A stretch of 64,000 bases of DNA from Helcococcus kunzii ATCC 51366 (GCF_000245755.1 NZ_JH601088.1:395129-459128), one strand, 5' to 3'. Positions 1-10,177 are shown, counted from the first letter of the stretch. Notes: generated by a model not told the origin, from the letters alone. Program-made: numbers and translations.

Positions 1-1
1 C

Positions 2-1738
2 ATTCCAAAGCAGATAAGCGAATATGCGAAAATTAGTGGTATTACTAAGATTGTAATAGGAATGAGTGAGCAAAAAACACCTTTTTCAATAAGTAGTAAA
101 TCTTTGATTGATAGATTAACTAATTTTTTAGATGATGTTGATATTTATATTATTCCAGATATTAATTCTAAAAATATTAAAAAGAAAATAAGGAAAAGAA
201 TTAGAGAAAAGTTTAGTTGGAGTGATTTATTAAAAACTTTTCTGATTTTGATGGTAGCAACTGTAATTAGCTTTATTTTTTATGAATGGAAATTAAGCGA
301 ATCAAATATCATTATCGTATATTTGATAAGTGTTTTGGTAACGGCGATTGTTACTGAGGGATATATTTATGGAGTTTTAGTTTCGATATTTAGTGTTATC
401 GTGTTTAACTTTTTCTTTACAATACCTCGATTTTCATTAATGGCATTTGATGTAAATTATCCTGTTACATTTTCAATTATGCTTTTATCTAGTGTGATTT
501 CATCTACATTAGCAGCGAGAGTAAAGATTCAAGCGAGAGAATCCGCGCAAAGAGCATATTATACTTCTGTTCTTATGAGTAGCAATAAGAGATTGCAACA
601 AGGACAGAGTGATGATCAAATCATTGAAATTGCTGTTGAACAGATTAAGACTATATTGAAAAGGCCAATTCTTTACTCTTTAGTAAAAAAAGACCATAAA
701 TTTGAGTTTAGGGTTTATCCAAAAGAATTAACTGAAAATATAATGAATGACATGAATCAAGAAGAGATGGGAGTTGCATATTGGGTAGCAAAAAACGATA
801 AACATGCTGGAGCAACTACCAATACATTATCTCATGCTCAAAATTTATATTTATCAGTTAGAGGAAATCAAGAAGTAATGGCGATAGTAGGGATACCATT
901 TACCAACTATCCACAATTGGAAACTATAGAAAAGAATTTAATGATAGCTATCCTTGATGAATGTGGTTTGGTTTTAGAAAGAAAAAAACTTCAAATAGAA
1001 AAGCAAAATGTTGAAATAGAAAAGCAAAGAGAACAACTAAGAGCAAATTTATTAAGGGCTATTTCTCATGATTTTAGAACTCCACTTACCAGTATAAGTG
1101 GTAATGCTGCTGTTTTGATGGAAAAGACAATTTCATTAACCGAAGAAAAGAAAAATGAGATATATTATTCTATTTATGATGATTCTATGTGGTTGCAAAA
1201 CCTTACTGAAAATCTACTCGCAATTACAAAAATAGACAAAGATAAGATGCAAATAAAAATGAATGCTGAATTGATTTCTGAAGTATTTGATGAAGCGATA
1301 TTGCATGTAGATAGAAAGATATCAGAACATCATTTAGAAGTAAAACTTTATGATGATATGCTTATGGCGAAAATGGATGCGCATTTAATAATTCAAGTGA
1401 TTATTAATATTATTAATAATGCTGTGAAGTATACTCCAAAGGGTTCAACAATTATTCTATCTGCAGAAAGAATAAATGATGATGTTTTGATTAAAATTTC
1501 TGATAATGGTTATGGATTATCTGATGAAAGTAAAGCACATATTTTTGATATGTTCTATACTTCAAGTGTAATCGATAAAAGTGCTGACAGCAGAAGAGGT
1601 TTGGGTCTTGGACTAAGTTTGTGTAAGTCAATTGTTGAAGCACATGGGGGGCAAATATTTGTAAGAGACAATACACCTAGTGGAGCGATTTTTTCATTTA
1701 CATTACCTTTAGAGGAGGTAGAAATAAATTATGTATAA
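2..1738 (+). CDS. kdpD: KdpD sensor histidine kinase (5' end outside window)
   Basis: Sensor kinase that with KdpE turns on the Kdp potassium pump. The reading frame is open to the left edge: about 20 codons before the first ATG (position 62) already read as the end of the universal-stress-like domain typical of KdpD, so the gene starts upstream and that ATG is not its start. Visible order: end of the USP-like domain, four closely packed membrane helices (DUF4118 region, roughly residues 60-150 counted from 62), a GAF-like segment, then the kinase core with the phospho-acceptor His in SHDFRTPLTS, N box (NIINNAVKYTP), G1 (DNGYGL) and G2 (GLGLGLS). Its stop overlaps the start of kdpE by 8 bases, implying translational coupling. 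Identity is certain enough from domain order plus the neighbouring kdp genes. Confidence 0.95.
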   Translation: MPKQISEYAKISGITKIVIGMSEQKTPFSISSKSLIDRLTNFLDDVDIYIIPDINSKNIKKKIRKRIREKFSWSDLLKTFLILMVATVISFIFYEWKLSESNIIIVYLISVLVTAIVTEGYIYGVLVSIFSVIVFNFFFTIPRFSLMAFDVNYPVTFSIMLLSSVISSTLAARVKIQARESAQRAYYTSVLMSSNKRLQQGQSDDQIIEIAVEQIKTILKRPILYSLVKKDHKFEFRVYPKELTENIMNDMNQEEMGVAYWVAKNDKHAGATTNTLSHAQNLYLSVRGNQEVMAIVGIPFTNYPQLETIEKNLMIAILDECGLVLERKKLQIEKQNVEIEKQREQLRANLLRAISHDFRTPLTSISGNAAVLMEKTISLTEEKKNEIYYSIYDDSMWLQNLTENLLAITKIDKDKMQIKMNAELISEVFDEAILHVDRKISEHHLEVKLYDDMLMAKMDAHLIIQVIINIINNAVKYTPKGSTIILSAERINDDVLIKISDNGYGLSDESKAHIFDMFYTSSVIDKSADSRRGLGLGLSLCKSIVEAHGGQIFVRDNTPSGAIFSFTLPLEEVEINYV

Positions 1739-2429
1739 GCCAAAAATTTTAGTAGTTGAAGATGATCCTGCTATTACAAATTTGATACGAACAACTTTAG
1801 ATACTCAAGATTATTCTTATCATGCTGCAAAAACAGGAACTGAAGCGGTAAGAGATGCGCTCTCATATAATCCGGATTTAATTGTATTAGATTTGGGGTT
1901 GCCTGATATGGATGGTGTACAAATTATTGAAAAAATTAGATCATGGAGTAATTTGCCGATAATTGTTGTGAGTGCAAGAAGCGAAGACGAAGACAAAGTG
2001 GAAGCTTTAGATGCGGGGGCGGATGATTATCTTACTAAACCATTTAGTATAGAAGAGTTTTTAGCACGTATTCGTGTAAATTTGAGAAGAATTTGGAAAA
2101 ATGAACAGAATCTTATGAATACAAGTTCTGTATATCAAAATGGAGATTTATCTATTGATTATGCTGCAGGATGTGCGTATATGAAAGGCGAAGAGATTCA
2201 TCTAACACCAATTGAATACAAGCTTCTATGTGTATTATCAAAAAATACAGGAAAAGTTTTAACTCATAACTATATATTAAAAGAAGCTTGGGGAGATACA
2301 CTTAGTGCATATTTACCTTCATTGAGAGTTTTTATGGCAAATTTAAGAAAGAAAATTGAAAAAGATCCTTCAATTCCTCAATATATTCAAACTCATATAG
2401 GAGTTGGATATAGAATGATAAAACAATAA
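1731..2429 (+). CDS. kdpE: KdpE response regulator, OmpR family
   Basis: DNA-binding partner of KdpD, expected to activate the kdpFABC genes just downstream when potassium is low. 232 aa: receiver domain with acidic pair EDD (residues 10-12), phospho-acceptor D54 in VLDLGLPDMDG and the conserved K in LTKPF, then an OmpR/PhoB winged helix (about 130-230) ending in HIGVGYRM. Length is normal for the family. It overlaps the kdpD stop by 8 bases and is closed by a strong terminator at 2448-2489, so the structural genes have their own promoter. Confidence 0.96.
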   Translation: MYKPKILVVEDDPAITNLIRTTLDTQDYSYHAAKTGTEAVRDALSYNPDLIVLDLGLPDMDGVQIIEKIRSWSNLPIIVVSARSEDEDKVEALDAGADDYLTKPFSIEEFLARIRVNLRRIWKNEQNLMNTSSVYQNGDLSIDYAAGCAYMKGEEIHLTPIEYKLLCVLSKNTGKVLTHNYILKEAWGDTLSAYLPSLRVFMANLRKKIEKDPSIPQYIQTHIGVGYRMIKQ

Positions 2430-2447
2430 AATATAAAATAAAAATAG

Positions 2448-2489
2448 ACTAATGTAAATCAAATAGGTTTTACATTAGTTTATTTTTTT
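2448..2489 (+). terminator. Terminator after kdpDE
   Basis: Perfect 11-bp stem ACTAATGTAAA / TTTACATTAGT with a 10-nt loop, followed by a T-rich run. It separates kdpDE from the structural operon. Confidence 0.85.
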
Positions 2490-2498
2490 GTTAATTTT

Positions 2499-2520
2499 CA
2501 ATCTTAATACAATCTTAATA
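2499..2520 (+). promoter_or_regulatory. Candidate KdpE operator (tandem 11-bp repeat)
   Basis: Two perfect, adjacent copies of the 11-mer CAATCTTAATA, with a partial third copy (ATCTTAAGA) near 2532-2540. OmpR-family regulators bind head-to-tail repeats with 10-11-bp spacing, and the site lies about 90 bases before the first kdp structural ORF. Binding by KdpE is inferred. Confidence 0.5.
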
Positions 2521-2608
2521 TCCGATTTATTATCTTAAGAATACATTCATATAAATATTGTTAATATATATTGGTAAATAAAGTATAAGTTTTAGGAGAG
2601 GATTAATT

Positions 2609-2707
2609 ATGATGGATTTACTAATGATATTAATTTTATTGGTTAGTTTTATTTCAATGAAATATTTTGTCTACTGGTGTAGAAAAAGAGTGGATTTGAA
2701 TGAATAG
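2609..2707 (+). CDS. Small single-span membrane protein at head of kdp operon
   Basis: A 32-residue ORF preceded by a good RBS (AGGAGAG). It has one hydrophobic helix (DLLMILILLVSFISM) followed by a short aromatic and basic tail (YFVYWCRKRVDLNE). It lies immediately before kdpF with 9 bases between them and reads in the same direction as the pump genes. I do not recognise a named family. Position and topology suggest a second KdpF-like accessory peptide. The start could be either of two adjacent ATG codons (2609 or 2612). Confidence 0.6.
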   Translation: MMDLLMILILLVSFISMKYFVYWCRKRVDLNE

Positions 2708-2716
2708 GAGGACAAG

Positions 2717-2794
2717 ATGATAATATTAGGAATTATAGTTTTATTGTTATTTGGATATTTATTTTATGCACTTTTAAATCCAGAAGAATTTTAG
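2717..2794 (+). CDS. kdpF: KdpF, small subunit of the Kdp potassium ATPase
   Basis: A 25-residue single membrane helix ending in a short polar tail (ALLNPEEF), which matches the typical KdpF pattern of a hydrophobic helix followed by an L-x-PE-x-F tail. KdpF stabilises the KdpABC complex in the membrane. RBS AGGAGGACAAG precedes the ATG; kdpA starts 15 bases after the stop. Confidence 0.85.
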   Translation: MIILGIIVLLLFGYLFYALLNPEEF

Positions 2795-2809
2795 TATGAG
2801 GAGAAAATT

Positions 2810-4549
2810 ATGTTACAAATTGTTTTAGCAATAATATTTTATATATTATTGGTTATACCAATAGGATTGTATGTATATCGTGTGATGTCTGAAAAACAAA
2901 CATTCGTAGATAAGATATTTAATCCTATTGATAAATTAATTTTTAGAATTTGCAGAATAAACAATAATGAAGAAATGAATTGGAAAAAATACACTCTTTC
3001 TTTATTAGCTACAAATTTCGCAATGATAATTGTAGGATATTTAATTTTAAGAATTCAAAGTATTCCTTTCTTAAATCCAAATTCAATTGGAAATATGGAA
3101 GAAACACTTTCATTTAATACAATAATAAGTTTTATGACAAATACAAACCTTCAACACTATGCAGGTGAATCATCACTTTCATATTTATCACAAATGGTAG
3201 TTATCACATTTATGATGTTTGTATCTGCAGCAAGTGGATATGCAGCATGTATAGCGTTTATACGTGCTCTAGTTGGTAAAACAAAAGAAAATGTTGGAAA
3301 CTTTTATAAAGATCTTGTAAGAGTGATAGTGCATATATTAATACCATTCTCAATTATTGGCGGTTTGTTATTAGTATGGCAAGGTGTACCTCAAAATTTA
3401 TCAAAAAATATTATAGTAGATACTATTGAAGGTGCAAAACAAATCATTGCAACAGGTCCAGTAGCATCTCTAGAAATTATTAAGCATTTAGGTACAAATG
3501 GTGGTGGTTTCTTAGGAGCAAATTCCTCAACACCAATTGAAAACCCAACAATCATTTCAAACTTAATTGAATTATTCTCAATGATGCTTTTACCAGGTGC
3601 ATGTGTAATTACGTTCGGTAAAATGTTATCAGACAGAAAAAAAGAAATGAATACAAACAATAAATTTAATACAAAAATTAGCTTGACATCAAAAATCTTT
3701 GGTGCAGAAGGAAGAAGCATATTTTTAGCTATGAGTATTTTATTTATCATCAGCTTAGGCTTAATATTCTATGCAGAAAATCAAGGAAACCCAGCTTTAT
3801 CAAAAGTTGGATTAAGCCAAGATATGGGCAGTATGGAAGGAAAAGAAGTGAGATTTGGTATAGCTCAATCTTCACTATTCTCTGCAACAACAACATCATT
3901 TACAACGGGTACAGTAAACAATATGCATGATACATTAACTCCAATCGGAGGAATGGTAACCATTCTAAATATGATGTTAAATGTTATCTTTGGTGGTGCT
4001 GGTGTTGGATTGATGAACATGATTACTTACGCTATTTTAGCAGTATTCATTTGTGGGTTAATGATTGGTAGAACACCTGAATACTTAGGCAAAAAAATTG
4101 AAGGAAGAGAAATGAAATTAGCTTCCTTTGTAATTATCATTCATCCACTAATAATCCTAGGTTTCTCTGCATTAGCTGTTGCAACAAAACCAGGTCTTGC
4201 AGGTATTACAAACCCAGGGGCACATGGATTATCACAAGTATTATATGAATTTTCATCTTCTGCCGCAAATAACGGTTCAGGATTTGAAGGACTTTCAGAT
4301 AATACAATATTTTGGAATATAACAACTGGTCTAGTAATGTTTTTAGGAAGATATTTACCAATAATATTACAGATGGCTATAGCTGGTTCTCTAATGAAAA
4401 AACAATTTGTTAATGAATCATTAGGTACACTACTCACTGACAATGTAAGTTTTGCAATTATACTAGTTTTCATAGTATATATCTTTGCAGCTTTAACATT
4501 TTTCCCAGTTTTAGCACTTGGACCAATTGCTGAACATTTAGTTATTTAA
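2810..4549 (+). CDS. kdpA: KdpA potassium-binding, channel-like subunit
   Basis: Potassium-translocating subunit of the P-type KdpFABC pump, in the cytoplasmic membrane. 579 aa, about the usual length, with ten or so hydrophobic helices. The four selectivity-filter-like loops are visible: TNTNLQHYAGE (residues 110-120), GTNGGGFLGANSS, TTSFTTGTVNNMH and SSAANNGSGFEG. RBS GAGGAG lies just before the ATG. It sits in the kdp(x)FABC operon and kdpB follows after 20 bases. Confidence 0.97.
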   Translation: MLQIVLAIIFYILLVIPIGLYVYRVMSEKQTFVDKIFNPIDKLIFRICRINNNEEMNWKKYTLSLLATNFAMIIVGYLILRIQSIPFLNPNSIGNMEETLSFNTIISFMTNTNLQHYAGESSLSYLSQMVVITFMMFVSAASGYAACIAFIRALVGKTKENVGNFYKDLVRVIVHILIPFSIIGGLLLVWQGVPQNLSKNIIVDTIEGAKQIIATGPVASLEIIKHLGTNGGGFLGANSSTPIENPTIISNLIELFSMMLLPGACVITFGKMLSDRKKEMNTNNKFNTKISLTSKIFGAEGRSIFLAMSILFIISLGLIFYAENQGNPALSKVGLSQDMGSMEGKEVRFGIAQSSLFSATTTSFTTGTVNNMHDTLTPIGGMVTILNMMLNVIFGGAGVGLMNMITYAILAVFICGLMIGRTPEYLGKKIEGREMKLASFVIIIHPLIILGFSALAVATKPGLAGITNPGAHGLSQVLYEFSSSAANNGSGFEGLSDNTIFWNITTGLVMFLGRYLPIILQMAIAGSLMKKQFVNESLGTLLTDNVSFAIILVFIVYIFAALTFFPVLALGPIAEHLVI

Positions 4550-4569
4550 TTGAAAATGGAGAATGAATT

Positions 4570-6627
4570 ATGAAAAAGAACAATAAAAAATTTATAAACA
4601 AAGAAACATTCATCCAAGCTATAGGTGATGCTTTTAAAAAGTTAAATCCTTTATATATGTTGAAAAATCCAGTAATGTTCGTTGTAGAAATTGGATTTAT
4701 TATTTCACTTGTGCTTTCAGTATTTCCAAGCCTTTTTGGAGATATTAGTAAAGATACAAACTTAAGAGTTTACAATATAATGGTTTCTTTTATACTTTTT
4801 ATCACTGTGTTATTTGCAAATTTTGCTGAATCAATTGCAGAAGGACGTGGTAAAGCTCAAGCAGAAAGCTTGAAAAAGACACAAAAAGATACTACTGCTA
4901 GATTACTTATGCCAGATAATACAGAAAAGAAAATTTTTTCAACTGAATTAAAAAAAGGTGACATAGTTATGGTTTCAGTGGGAGAAATTATACCAGGGGA
5001 TGGTGAAGTAATTGAAGGTATAGCTTCAGTTGATGAATCTGCGATTACAGGAGAATCTGCTCCAGTAGTTAGAGAATCTGGTGGAGACTTTTGCTCTGTA
5101 ACAGGAGGAACAACTGTAGTTTCAGACTGGTTAAAAATCAGAATAACCTCAGATCCAGGAAATAGTTTCTTAGATAAGATGATTTCTTTAGTTGAAGGAG
5201 CGTCAAGAAAGAAAACTCCTAACGAAATAGCACTAAATACTTTATTAGTATCACTTACCATAATCTTTATGATTGTTATTGTTACACTTTATCCAATTGG
5301 GATTTATTCCGGAGTAACGTTAAAAATATCAACCCTTATAGCTTTAACTGTTTGTCTAATCCCTACAACTATTGGTGGATTGCTATCTGCTATAGGTATC
5401 GCTGGAATGGACAGAGTAACAAGATTTAATGTTATTGCAATGTCAGGAAAAGCTGTAGAAGCATGTGGTGACGTTGATACAATGATTTTAGATAAAACAG
5501 GTACAATTACTTTTGGTAATAGATTAGCTGATGACTTTTTTACAGTAGGATATGCTGATAAATCTGATTTGATTAGATGTGCAGCTTTGGCGAGTTTACA
5601 TGATTTTACCCCAGAAGGTAAGTCAACATTAGAATTAGCAAGAAAACTTGGAGATACAAGCGTTGAAGTAGAAGGTGCTGAATATATTGAATTTACTGCT
5701 CAAACAAGAATGAGTGGGGTAGATTTACCTGATGGTACTAAGATTCGTAAAGGTGCTTCTGATTCTATAGAAAAATATATATTATCTTTAGGTGGAAAGG
5801 TACCTGCTGATTTGTCTGATGAAGTAGATAGAATAGCTAGTTTAGGTGGTACACCTTTAACAGTTTGTGAAAATGATAAAGTACTTGGAGTTATATATCT
5901 TAAAGATACAGTAAAACCAGGTATGGCTGAAAGGTTTGAACGTTTAAGATCAATTGGTATAAAAACAATAATGTGTACTGGTGACAATCCTTTAACAGCG
6001 GCAACCATTGCAAAAGAAGCAGGAGTTGACGGATTTGTTGCGGAATGTAAGCCAGAAGATAAAATTGAAGTAATTAAAAAAGAACAAGCAGAAGGAAAAA
6101 TCGTGGCTATGACTGGAGATGGTACAAATGATGCACCTGCGTTAGCTCAAGCAAATGTTGGATTGGCTATGAATAGTGGTACAACTGCAGCAAAAGAAGC
6201 AGCAAATATGGTTGACTTAGATTCTGATCCAACAAAAATTTTGGAAGTTGTTGAAATTGGTAAACAATTATTAATTACAAGAGGTAGTTTAACAACATTC
6301 TCAATTTCTAACGATATAGCAAAATATTTTGCTATAATTCCAGCGATGTTTATGAATGCAATTCCACAATTAGCTGTGTTAAATATTATGGGGTTAGCAT
6401 CTCCAAATAGTGCAATAATTTCAGCATTAATATTTAATGCGATAATTATACCTTGTTTAATTCCTTTAGCAATGAGAGGTGTTAAATATAGACCAATGTC
6501 ATCAGGTAGATTGCTTGCAAGAAATATGATGATTTATGGATTAGGTGGTGTAATTACACCATTTATAGCTATTAAAATCATCGATATAATAATAAATCCA
6601 TTACTTAAAGTACTTGGTATATTTTAA
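4570..6627 (+). CDS. kdpB: KdpB, ATP-hydrolysing P-type ATPase subunit
   Basis: Catalytic subunit that couples ATP hydrolysis to potassium uptake through KdpA. 685 aa with all P-type signatures: TGES in the actuator domain (residues 160-163), phosphorylated Asp in DKTGTIT (D308), a nucleotide-binding domain, then the hinge motif [11 protein letters not shown]. Three membrane hairpins flank these domains, and a final membrane bundle closes the protein. Length and motif spacing match KdpB of other bacteria. kdpC starts 18 bases later. Confidence 0.97.
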   Translation: MKKNNKKFINKETFIQAIGDAFKKLNPLYMLKNPVMFVVEIGFIISLVLSVFPSLFGDISKDTNLRVYNIMVSFILFITVLFANFAESIAEGRGKAQAESLKKTQKDTTARLLMPDNTEKKIFSTELKKGDIVMVSVGEIIPGDGEVIEGIASVDESAITGESAPVVRESGGDFCSVTGGTTVVSDWLKIRITSDPGNSFLDKMISLVEGASRKKTPNEIALNTLLVSLTIIFMIVIVTLYPIGIYSGVTLKISTLIALTVCLIPTTIGGLLSAIGIAGMDRVTRFNVIAMSGKAVEACGDVDTMILDKTGTITFGNRLADDFFTVGYADKSDLIRCAALASLHDFTPEGKSTLELARKLGDTSVEVEGAEYIEFTAQTRMSGVDLPDGTKIRKGASDSIEKYILSLGGKVPADLSDEVDRIASLGGTPLTVCENDKVLGVIYLKDTVKPGMAERFERLRSIGIKTIMCTGDNPLTAATIAKEAGVDGFVAECKPEDKIEVIKKEQAEGKIVAMTGDGTNDAPALAQANVGLAMNSGTTAAKEAANMVDLDSDPTKILEVVEIGKQLLITRGSLTTFSISNDIAKYFAIIPAMFMNAIPQLAVLNIMGLASPNSAIISALIFNAIIIPCLIPLAMRGVKYRPMSSGRLLARNMMIYGLGGVITPFIAIKIIDIIINPLLKVLGIF

Positions 6628-6645
6628 TTTAGAGAGGATATAAAA

Positions 6646-7296
6646 ATGAAAAATAGTAAAAATATTTTTTCTAGTTTAAGACAAAGTTTCCTTATAACTT
6701 TTGTATTAATGATAATTTGTGGATTATTGTTTCCACTAGTATTAACAGGGATGTCTAGTGTTTTATTTGCAGAAAAAGCGAATGGAAGCATAATTGATAT
6801 CAATGATAAAAAATATGGTTCAAAAATTGTTGGACAAGAATTTAAAGAAAATTATTATATGTGGTCAAGACCGTCTAGTGTAAAATACGATATTTTCATT
6901 GAAGACAATAATGGAAATCAAACATACACAAATGGAGAAAAATTTAATGGTGTTAGTTCTGGTTCACAAAACTTAGCTCCATCAAATCCAGATCTTGCTA
7001 AAAGAGTAGAAGAAGGCATGACAGCATTCCTAAAAGCAAATCCAGATGTTAAACAAAGTGAAATACCAGCAGATCTTTTAACTGCATCAGGATCAGGACT
7101 TGATCCACATATTTCATATCAATCAGCTTTAATTCAAATTTCTAGAATTGTAAAATATTCTGGCTTAGATGAAGCTAAGATAAAATCAATTGTTGAAAAA
7201 AACACAGAGAATAAACTTTTTGGAGTGTTTGGTGAAAAAGTTGTAAATGTTTTAGGTGTAAATATAGATATAGCAAAAGAAATAAATAAATTATAA
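6646..7296 (+). CDS. kdpC: KdpC subunit of the Kdp potassium ATPase
   Basis: Assembly and affinity subunit of the pump. 216 aa with one N-terminal membrane helix (about residues 14-38) and an outside domain bearing the family signatures YMWSRPSS, SGSQNLAPSNP, ADLLTASGSGLDPHIS and the C-terminal block LFGVFGEKVVNVLGVN. RBS AGAGAGG. Last recognisable kdp gene; the next gene begins 13 bases later and may be co-transcribed. Confidence 0.96.
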   Translation: MKNSKNIFSSLRQSFLITFVLMIICGLLFPLVLTGMSSVLFAEKANGSIIDINDKKYGSKIVGQEFKENYYMWSRPSSVKYDIFIEDNNGNQTYTNGEKFNGVSSGSQNLAPSNPDLAKRVEEGMTAFLKANPDVKQSEIPADLLTASGSGLDPHISYQSALIQISRIVKYSGLDEAKIKSIVEKNTENKLFGVFGEKVVNVLGVNIDIAKEINKL

Positions 7297-7309
7297 GGTA
7301 GGAAAATAT

Positions 7310-8203
7310 ATGAAAGGAATGCACTATTTTGTTGAATCAAAGAGAGAAAAATTAAATTTAGTAAATAGAAATATTGAAATTGATGATAAATATTTCTTAG
7401 AATTTTTATTTGATATATCAAAATGGACAAAATGTGTTCCATTGATATATACAGGCATTAAGAGTGAAGATAAAATTTTCTATGTGCTATTTAGAGAAAT
7501 TGTATTTTTCGAATACGAATTTTGGGATGAATTTAATTTAGCTTTAGCAGAATTACACGATAAATATAAAATTGATATTTTCGGTACAGAGCTATACAAT
7601 CAAGAAACTGTACATTTATTTTTAGATAAAAAAGATGATAATTTCTTCGTGGTGCAAAAAAATGTCTCTGGTAAATATGTTGATACAATATATACATTAT
7701 GTTTAAGAATAGAATTAGAAAGTAGCGAACACGAAAATAAATTATTTCAACTTTCACAAAAAATTGATTGGGAAAATGGTTTAATTTTGATAAATAGAAA
7801 ATTACGTAATGAAATTAACGATTTTACTATAACTTCTTTTTATAATAATAGTTATTTCTTATATAGTTATCTTTATGCCAAACCTACAGAAGAAGAATAT
7901 TTCAATCTAATAAATTTTGAAAATAAGATTGAACTATGGAGAGCATTTCTAAAAACTGAATATGATTACGAAGAATTCAAATGGCTCTTTAACAGAATTA
8001 TAGATAGAAAATTAGAAAATCGCATCGAATGGGAATTGGCACTTTACAATGCTTTAGATAAAGAAGGATATTCATTAAATCTATTAGAAAGTAGATTTGA
8101 ACTATATAACAATAAAGGTGAACGATGCTATTTCAATATGAATAGTAATAGCTATGCTCAAAAAGCATTTTTAAAATTACTATTTCCATTAAACAAAAAT
8201 TAA
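7310..8203 (+). CDS. Hypothetical protein downstream of kdpC
   Basis: 297 aa, no signal peptide, no obvious membrane segment, no motif I recognise. It is rich in aromatic and acidic residues (repeated EY, EFL, ELY stretches) and looks like a soluble cytoplasmic protein. RBS AGGAAAATAT precedes the ATG 13 bases after kdpC, so it is probably the last gene of the kdp transcript, ending at the hairpin at 8208-8250. A role in potassium homeostasis would be guesswork. Confidence 0.75.
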   Translation: MKGMHYFVESKREKLNLVNRNIEIDDKYFLEFLFDISKWTKCVPLIYTGIKSEDKIFYVLFREIVFFEYEFWDEFNLALAELHDKYKIDIFGTELYNQETVHLFLDKKDDNFFVVQKNVSGKYVDTIYTLCLRIELESSEHENKLFQLSQKIDWENGLILINRKLRNEINDFTITSFYNNSYFLYSYLYAKPTEEEYFNLINFENKIELWRAFLKTEYDYEEFKWLFNRIIDRKLENRIEWELALYNALDKEGYSLNLLESRFELYNNKGERCYFNMNSNSYAQKAFLKLLFPLNKN

Positions 8204-8207
8204 AAAA

Positions 8208-8250
8208 AATCCTGTTTAAATCTGAAATCAAGACTTAGACAGGATTTTTC
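8208..8250. terminator. Bidirectional terminator between convergent genes
   Basis: 9-bp stem AAATCCTGT / ACAGGATTT with A-run before and T-run after, so it can end transcription from both the kdp side and the HAD gene on the other strand. Confidence 0.8.
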
Positions 8251-8268
8251 AATTATATAAAAAGTAAA

Positions 8269-8913
8269 CTATTTTACTATCTCTAATATTTCTATAAAAT
8301 CTCTTATATAATAATCTGAAATATTTTTTATTTGTTCCACATTCATAGCATGCTCATCTTCAACTGCTACTGTTGTAAAACCTATTTCTTTTGCTAATTC
8401 AAGGGCGTATAAAACATCATCGAAAAAAATAATATCATGAGAATCTACCCCTAAATCATCTACAATAAATTCAAAATATCTAATATCTCTTTTTCTGAAA
8501 TTTACTGTATCAGGAGTATATATTTTTTGTATATATTGATCTATGCCGTTTGCTTTCATACCGGCTAAAGCATATTTGTAGTCTGTAGCTGTTGCTACAT
8601 ATATTTTATATCCCTTAGTGAAAAGTGTTTCGATAACTGTTTTAACATTGTTTTTTAATAAGTTGGTTTGACTATAAAAATCAAAAAAATATTTATCTAG
8701 CAATGCTAAAATGCTGTTTTTTTCAAATTCAGAAAAATTATCTTGAACCAAGTTATAACTATTATTTAACATTGAGTTATTTGCTGCATTCATTGGATTA
8801 AGAGTATTTATTGTATGTCTGTCTTCATTAATATCAAACGCAATATTTCTCCACATACCCATTGAATTTAGTAACGTCCCATCCATATCAAAAATTAAAA
8901 TTTTATTTGTCAT
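8269..8913 (-). CDS. HAD-superfamily phosphatase (phosphoglycolate phosphatase-like)
   Basis: 214 aa from the chosen ATG. HAD motif I is FDMDGTLLNS at the N terminus; motif II lies in KIYVATATD; motif IV is DIIFFDDVLYAL. An alpha-helical cap lies between motifs I and II. The substrate cannot be told; the family acts on small phosphate esters. An upstream in-frame ATG (8931) exists, but GGAGGGG sits inside that extension seven codons before the real start at 8913, so I take 8913. Monocistronic, facing the kdp operon. Confidence 0.85.
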   Translation of the reverse strand: MTNKILIFDMDGTLLNSMGMWRNIAFDINEDRHTINTLNPMNAANNSMLNNSYNLVQDNFSEFEKNSILALLDKYFFDFYSQTNLLKNNVKTVIETLFTKGYKIYVATATDYKYALAGMKANGIDQYIQKIYTPDTVNFRKRDIRYFEFIVDDLGVDSHDIIFFDDVLYALELAKEIGFTTVAVEDEHAMNVEQIKNISDYYIRDFIEILEIVK

Positions 8914-9003
8914 AACCCCTCCATATCTCAAATTATATAATAAAATATATTTAAGTACTAATATTTATGATATAATTGAGTTAATAAAATAAAAGAGGTA
9001 ATT

Positions 9004-10158
9004 ATGAAGTTAAATAAAGAAGAATTAAAAGACATATATAAAAAATTAATAGTAGTTTTTTCTGGTATTCTTTTCTTTTTTATTATGACTAATTTTAGTC
9101 ATGTCAGAGATACATTTTTTAGATATATTTCATATATTAGACCGATACTTATAGGATTTGGTATTGCATTTGTTGCAAACATGTTAATGAACTTTTATGA
9201 GAAACAGTTCAAAAAATATTCCAAATTAAAAAATGAACAGATAAATGTTGCTTCTATGGTATTGGCTTTTATAACTTTAGGATTAATTGTTACATTTTTC
9301 CTTTCAGTAGTTTTACCACAATTTATTTCATCACTGATAAATTTACTTTATCAAATTCCGGATTTAATTACTAGATTTGTTGACAGGATAAAAGATTATC
9401 CTATTTCTGATAATGTTATTAGCAAGATTGAGACATTTGTACAAGATATCGAATCAAAGAATTTAATTGAGCGATTAATTAATTTAGTCATTTCTCAAGG
9501 TGGATTTATGCTTCAAGGTACAATGAGTGTGATAAGTCACATATTTAAGAGTTTCTTTGAAGGATTCCTTGCAATTTCATTTTCTATTTATATGCTAAGT
9601 GGTAAAAACAGATTAAAGAGGAATGCAAAACAAGTACTATATGGCTTGCTTACAGAAGATTTTGCCGATAGATTAATTAGATATTATACAATTTTATATA
9701 GAAATTCATATAATTTTTTTACAGGTCAATTTTTAGAAGCAATCATAATGGGAATAGTTGTTTTCATAGGGATAACAATAATTGGTGCACCATATGCGAT
9801 GATATTAGCCGTTGCATCAGGATTACTAAATATCATCCCATATATTGGGGCAATCACTGGTGCGATTTTATCAGTTGTATTGATTTCAATAGCTGATCCA
9901 ATCAAAGGGTTAATCTTTTTAGTATTTATAATTGTTTATCAACAAATAGATGGCAATTATATTTATCCTAAATTGGTTGGTGGCAAGGTCGGCATTCCCG
10001 CAATATGGATAATGGTTGCTATCACAATTGGTGGTTCAATCATGGGAGTTATAGGAATGGTAGTCTTTGTGCCAATATTTGCGACATTCTACATGATTTT
10101 AAGAGATCATACTTATAAAAGATTAGATGAAAAAGAAATAGATATTAGTAAGAAATAG
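9004..10158 (+). CDS. AI-2E / PerM-family membrane protein
   Basis: 384 aa polytopic membrane protein of the AI-2E transporter family (UPF0118): hydrophobic N-terminal pairs, a central amphipathic region, and a conserved C-terminal helix bundle containing GAPYAMILAVASGLLNIIPYIGAITGAI and a late QQIDGNYIYPKLVGGKVG block typical of the family. Members have been linked to efflux of small molecules, ions or signalling compounds, and the substrate here is unknown. RBS AGAGGTAATT. The mreB-like gene begins 19 bases downstream of its stop when its RBS-supported start is used, suggesting co-transcription. Confidence 0.88.
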   Translation: MKLNKEELKDIYKKLIVVFSGILFFFIMTNFSHVRDTFFRYISYIRPILIGFGIAFVANMLMNFYEKQFKKYSKLKNEQINVASMVLAFITLGLIVTFFLSVVLPQFISSLINLLYQIPDLITRFVDRIKDYPISDNVISKIETFVQDIESKNLIERLINLVISQGGFMLQGTMSVISHIFKSFFEGFLAISFSIYMLSGKNRLKRNAKQVLYGLLTEDFADRLIRYYTILYRNSYNFFTGQFLEAIIMGIVVFIGITIIGAPYAMILAVASGLLNIIPYIGAITGAILSVVLISIADPIKGLIFLVFIIVYQQIDGNYIYPKLVGGKVGIPAIWIMVAITIGGSIMGVIGMVVFVPIFATFYMILRDHTYKRLDEKEIDISKK

Positions 10159-10177
10159 ACTTTAGATGGGGAGTAAT

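Noticed and set aside
8914..8931. Upstream ATG for the HAD phosphatase
   Set aside because: The extension encodes the RBS GGAGGGG itself; the family N terminus begins at the later ATG.
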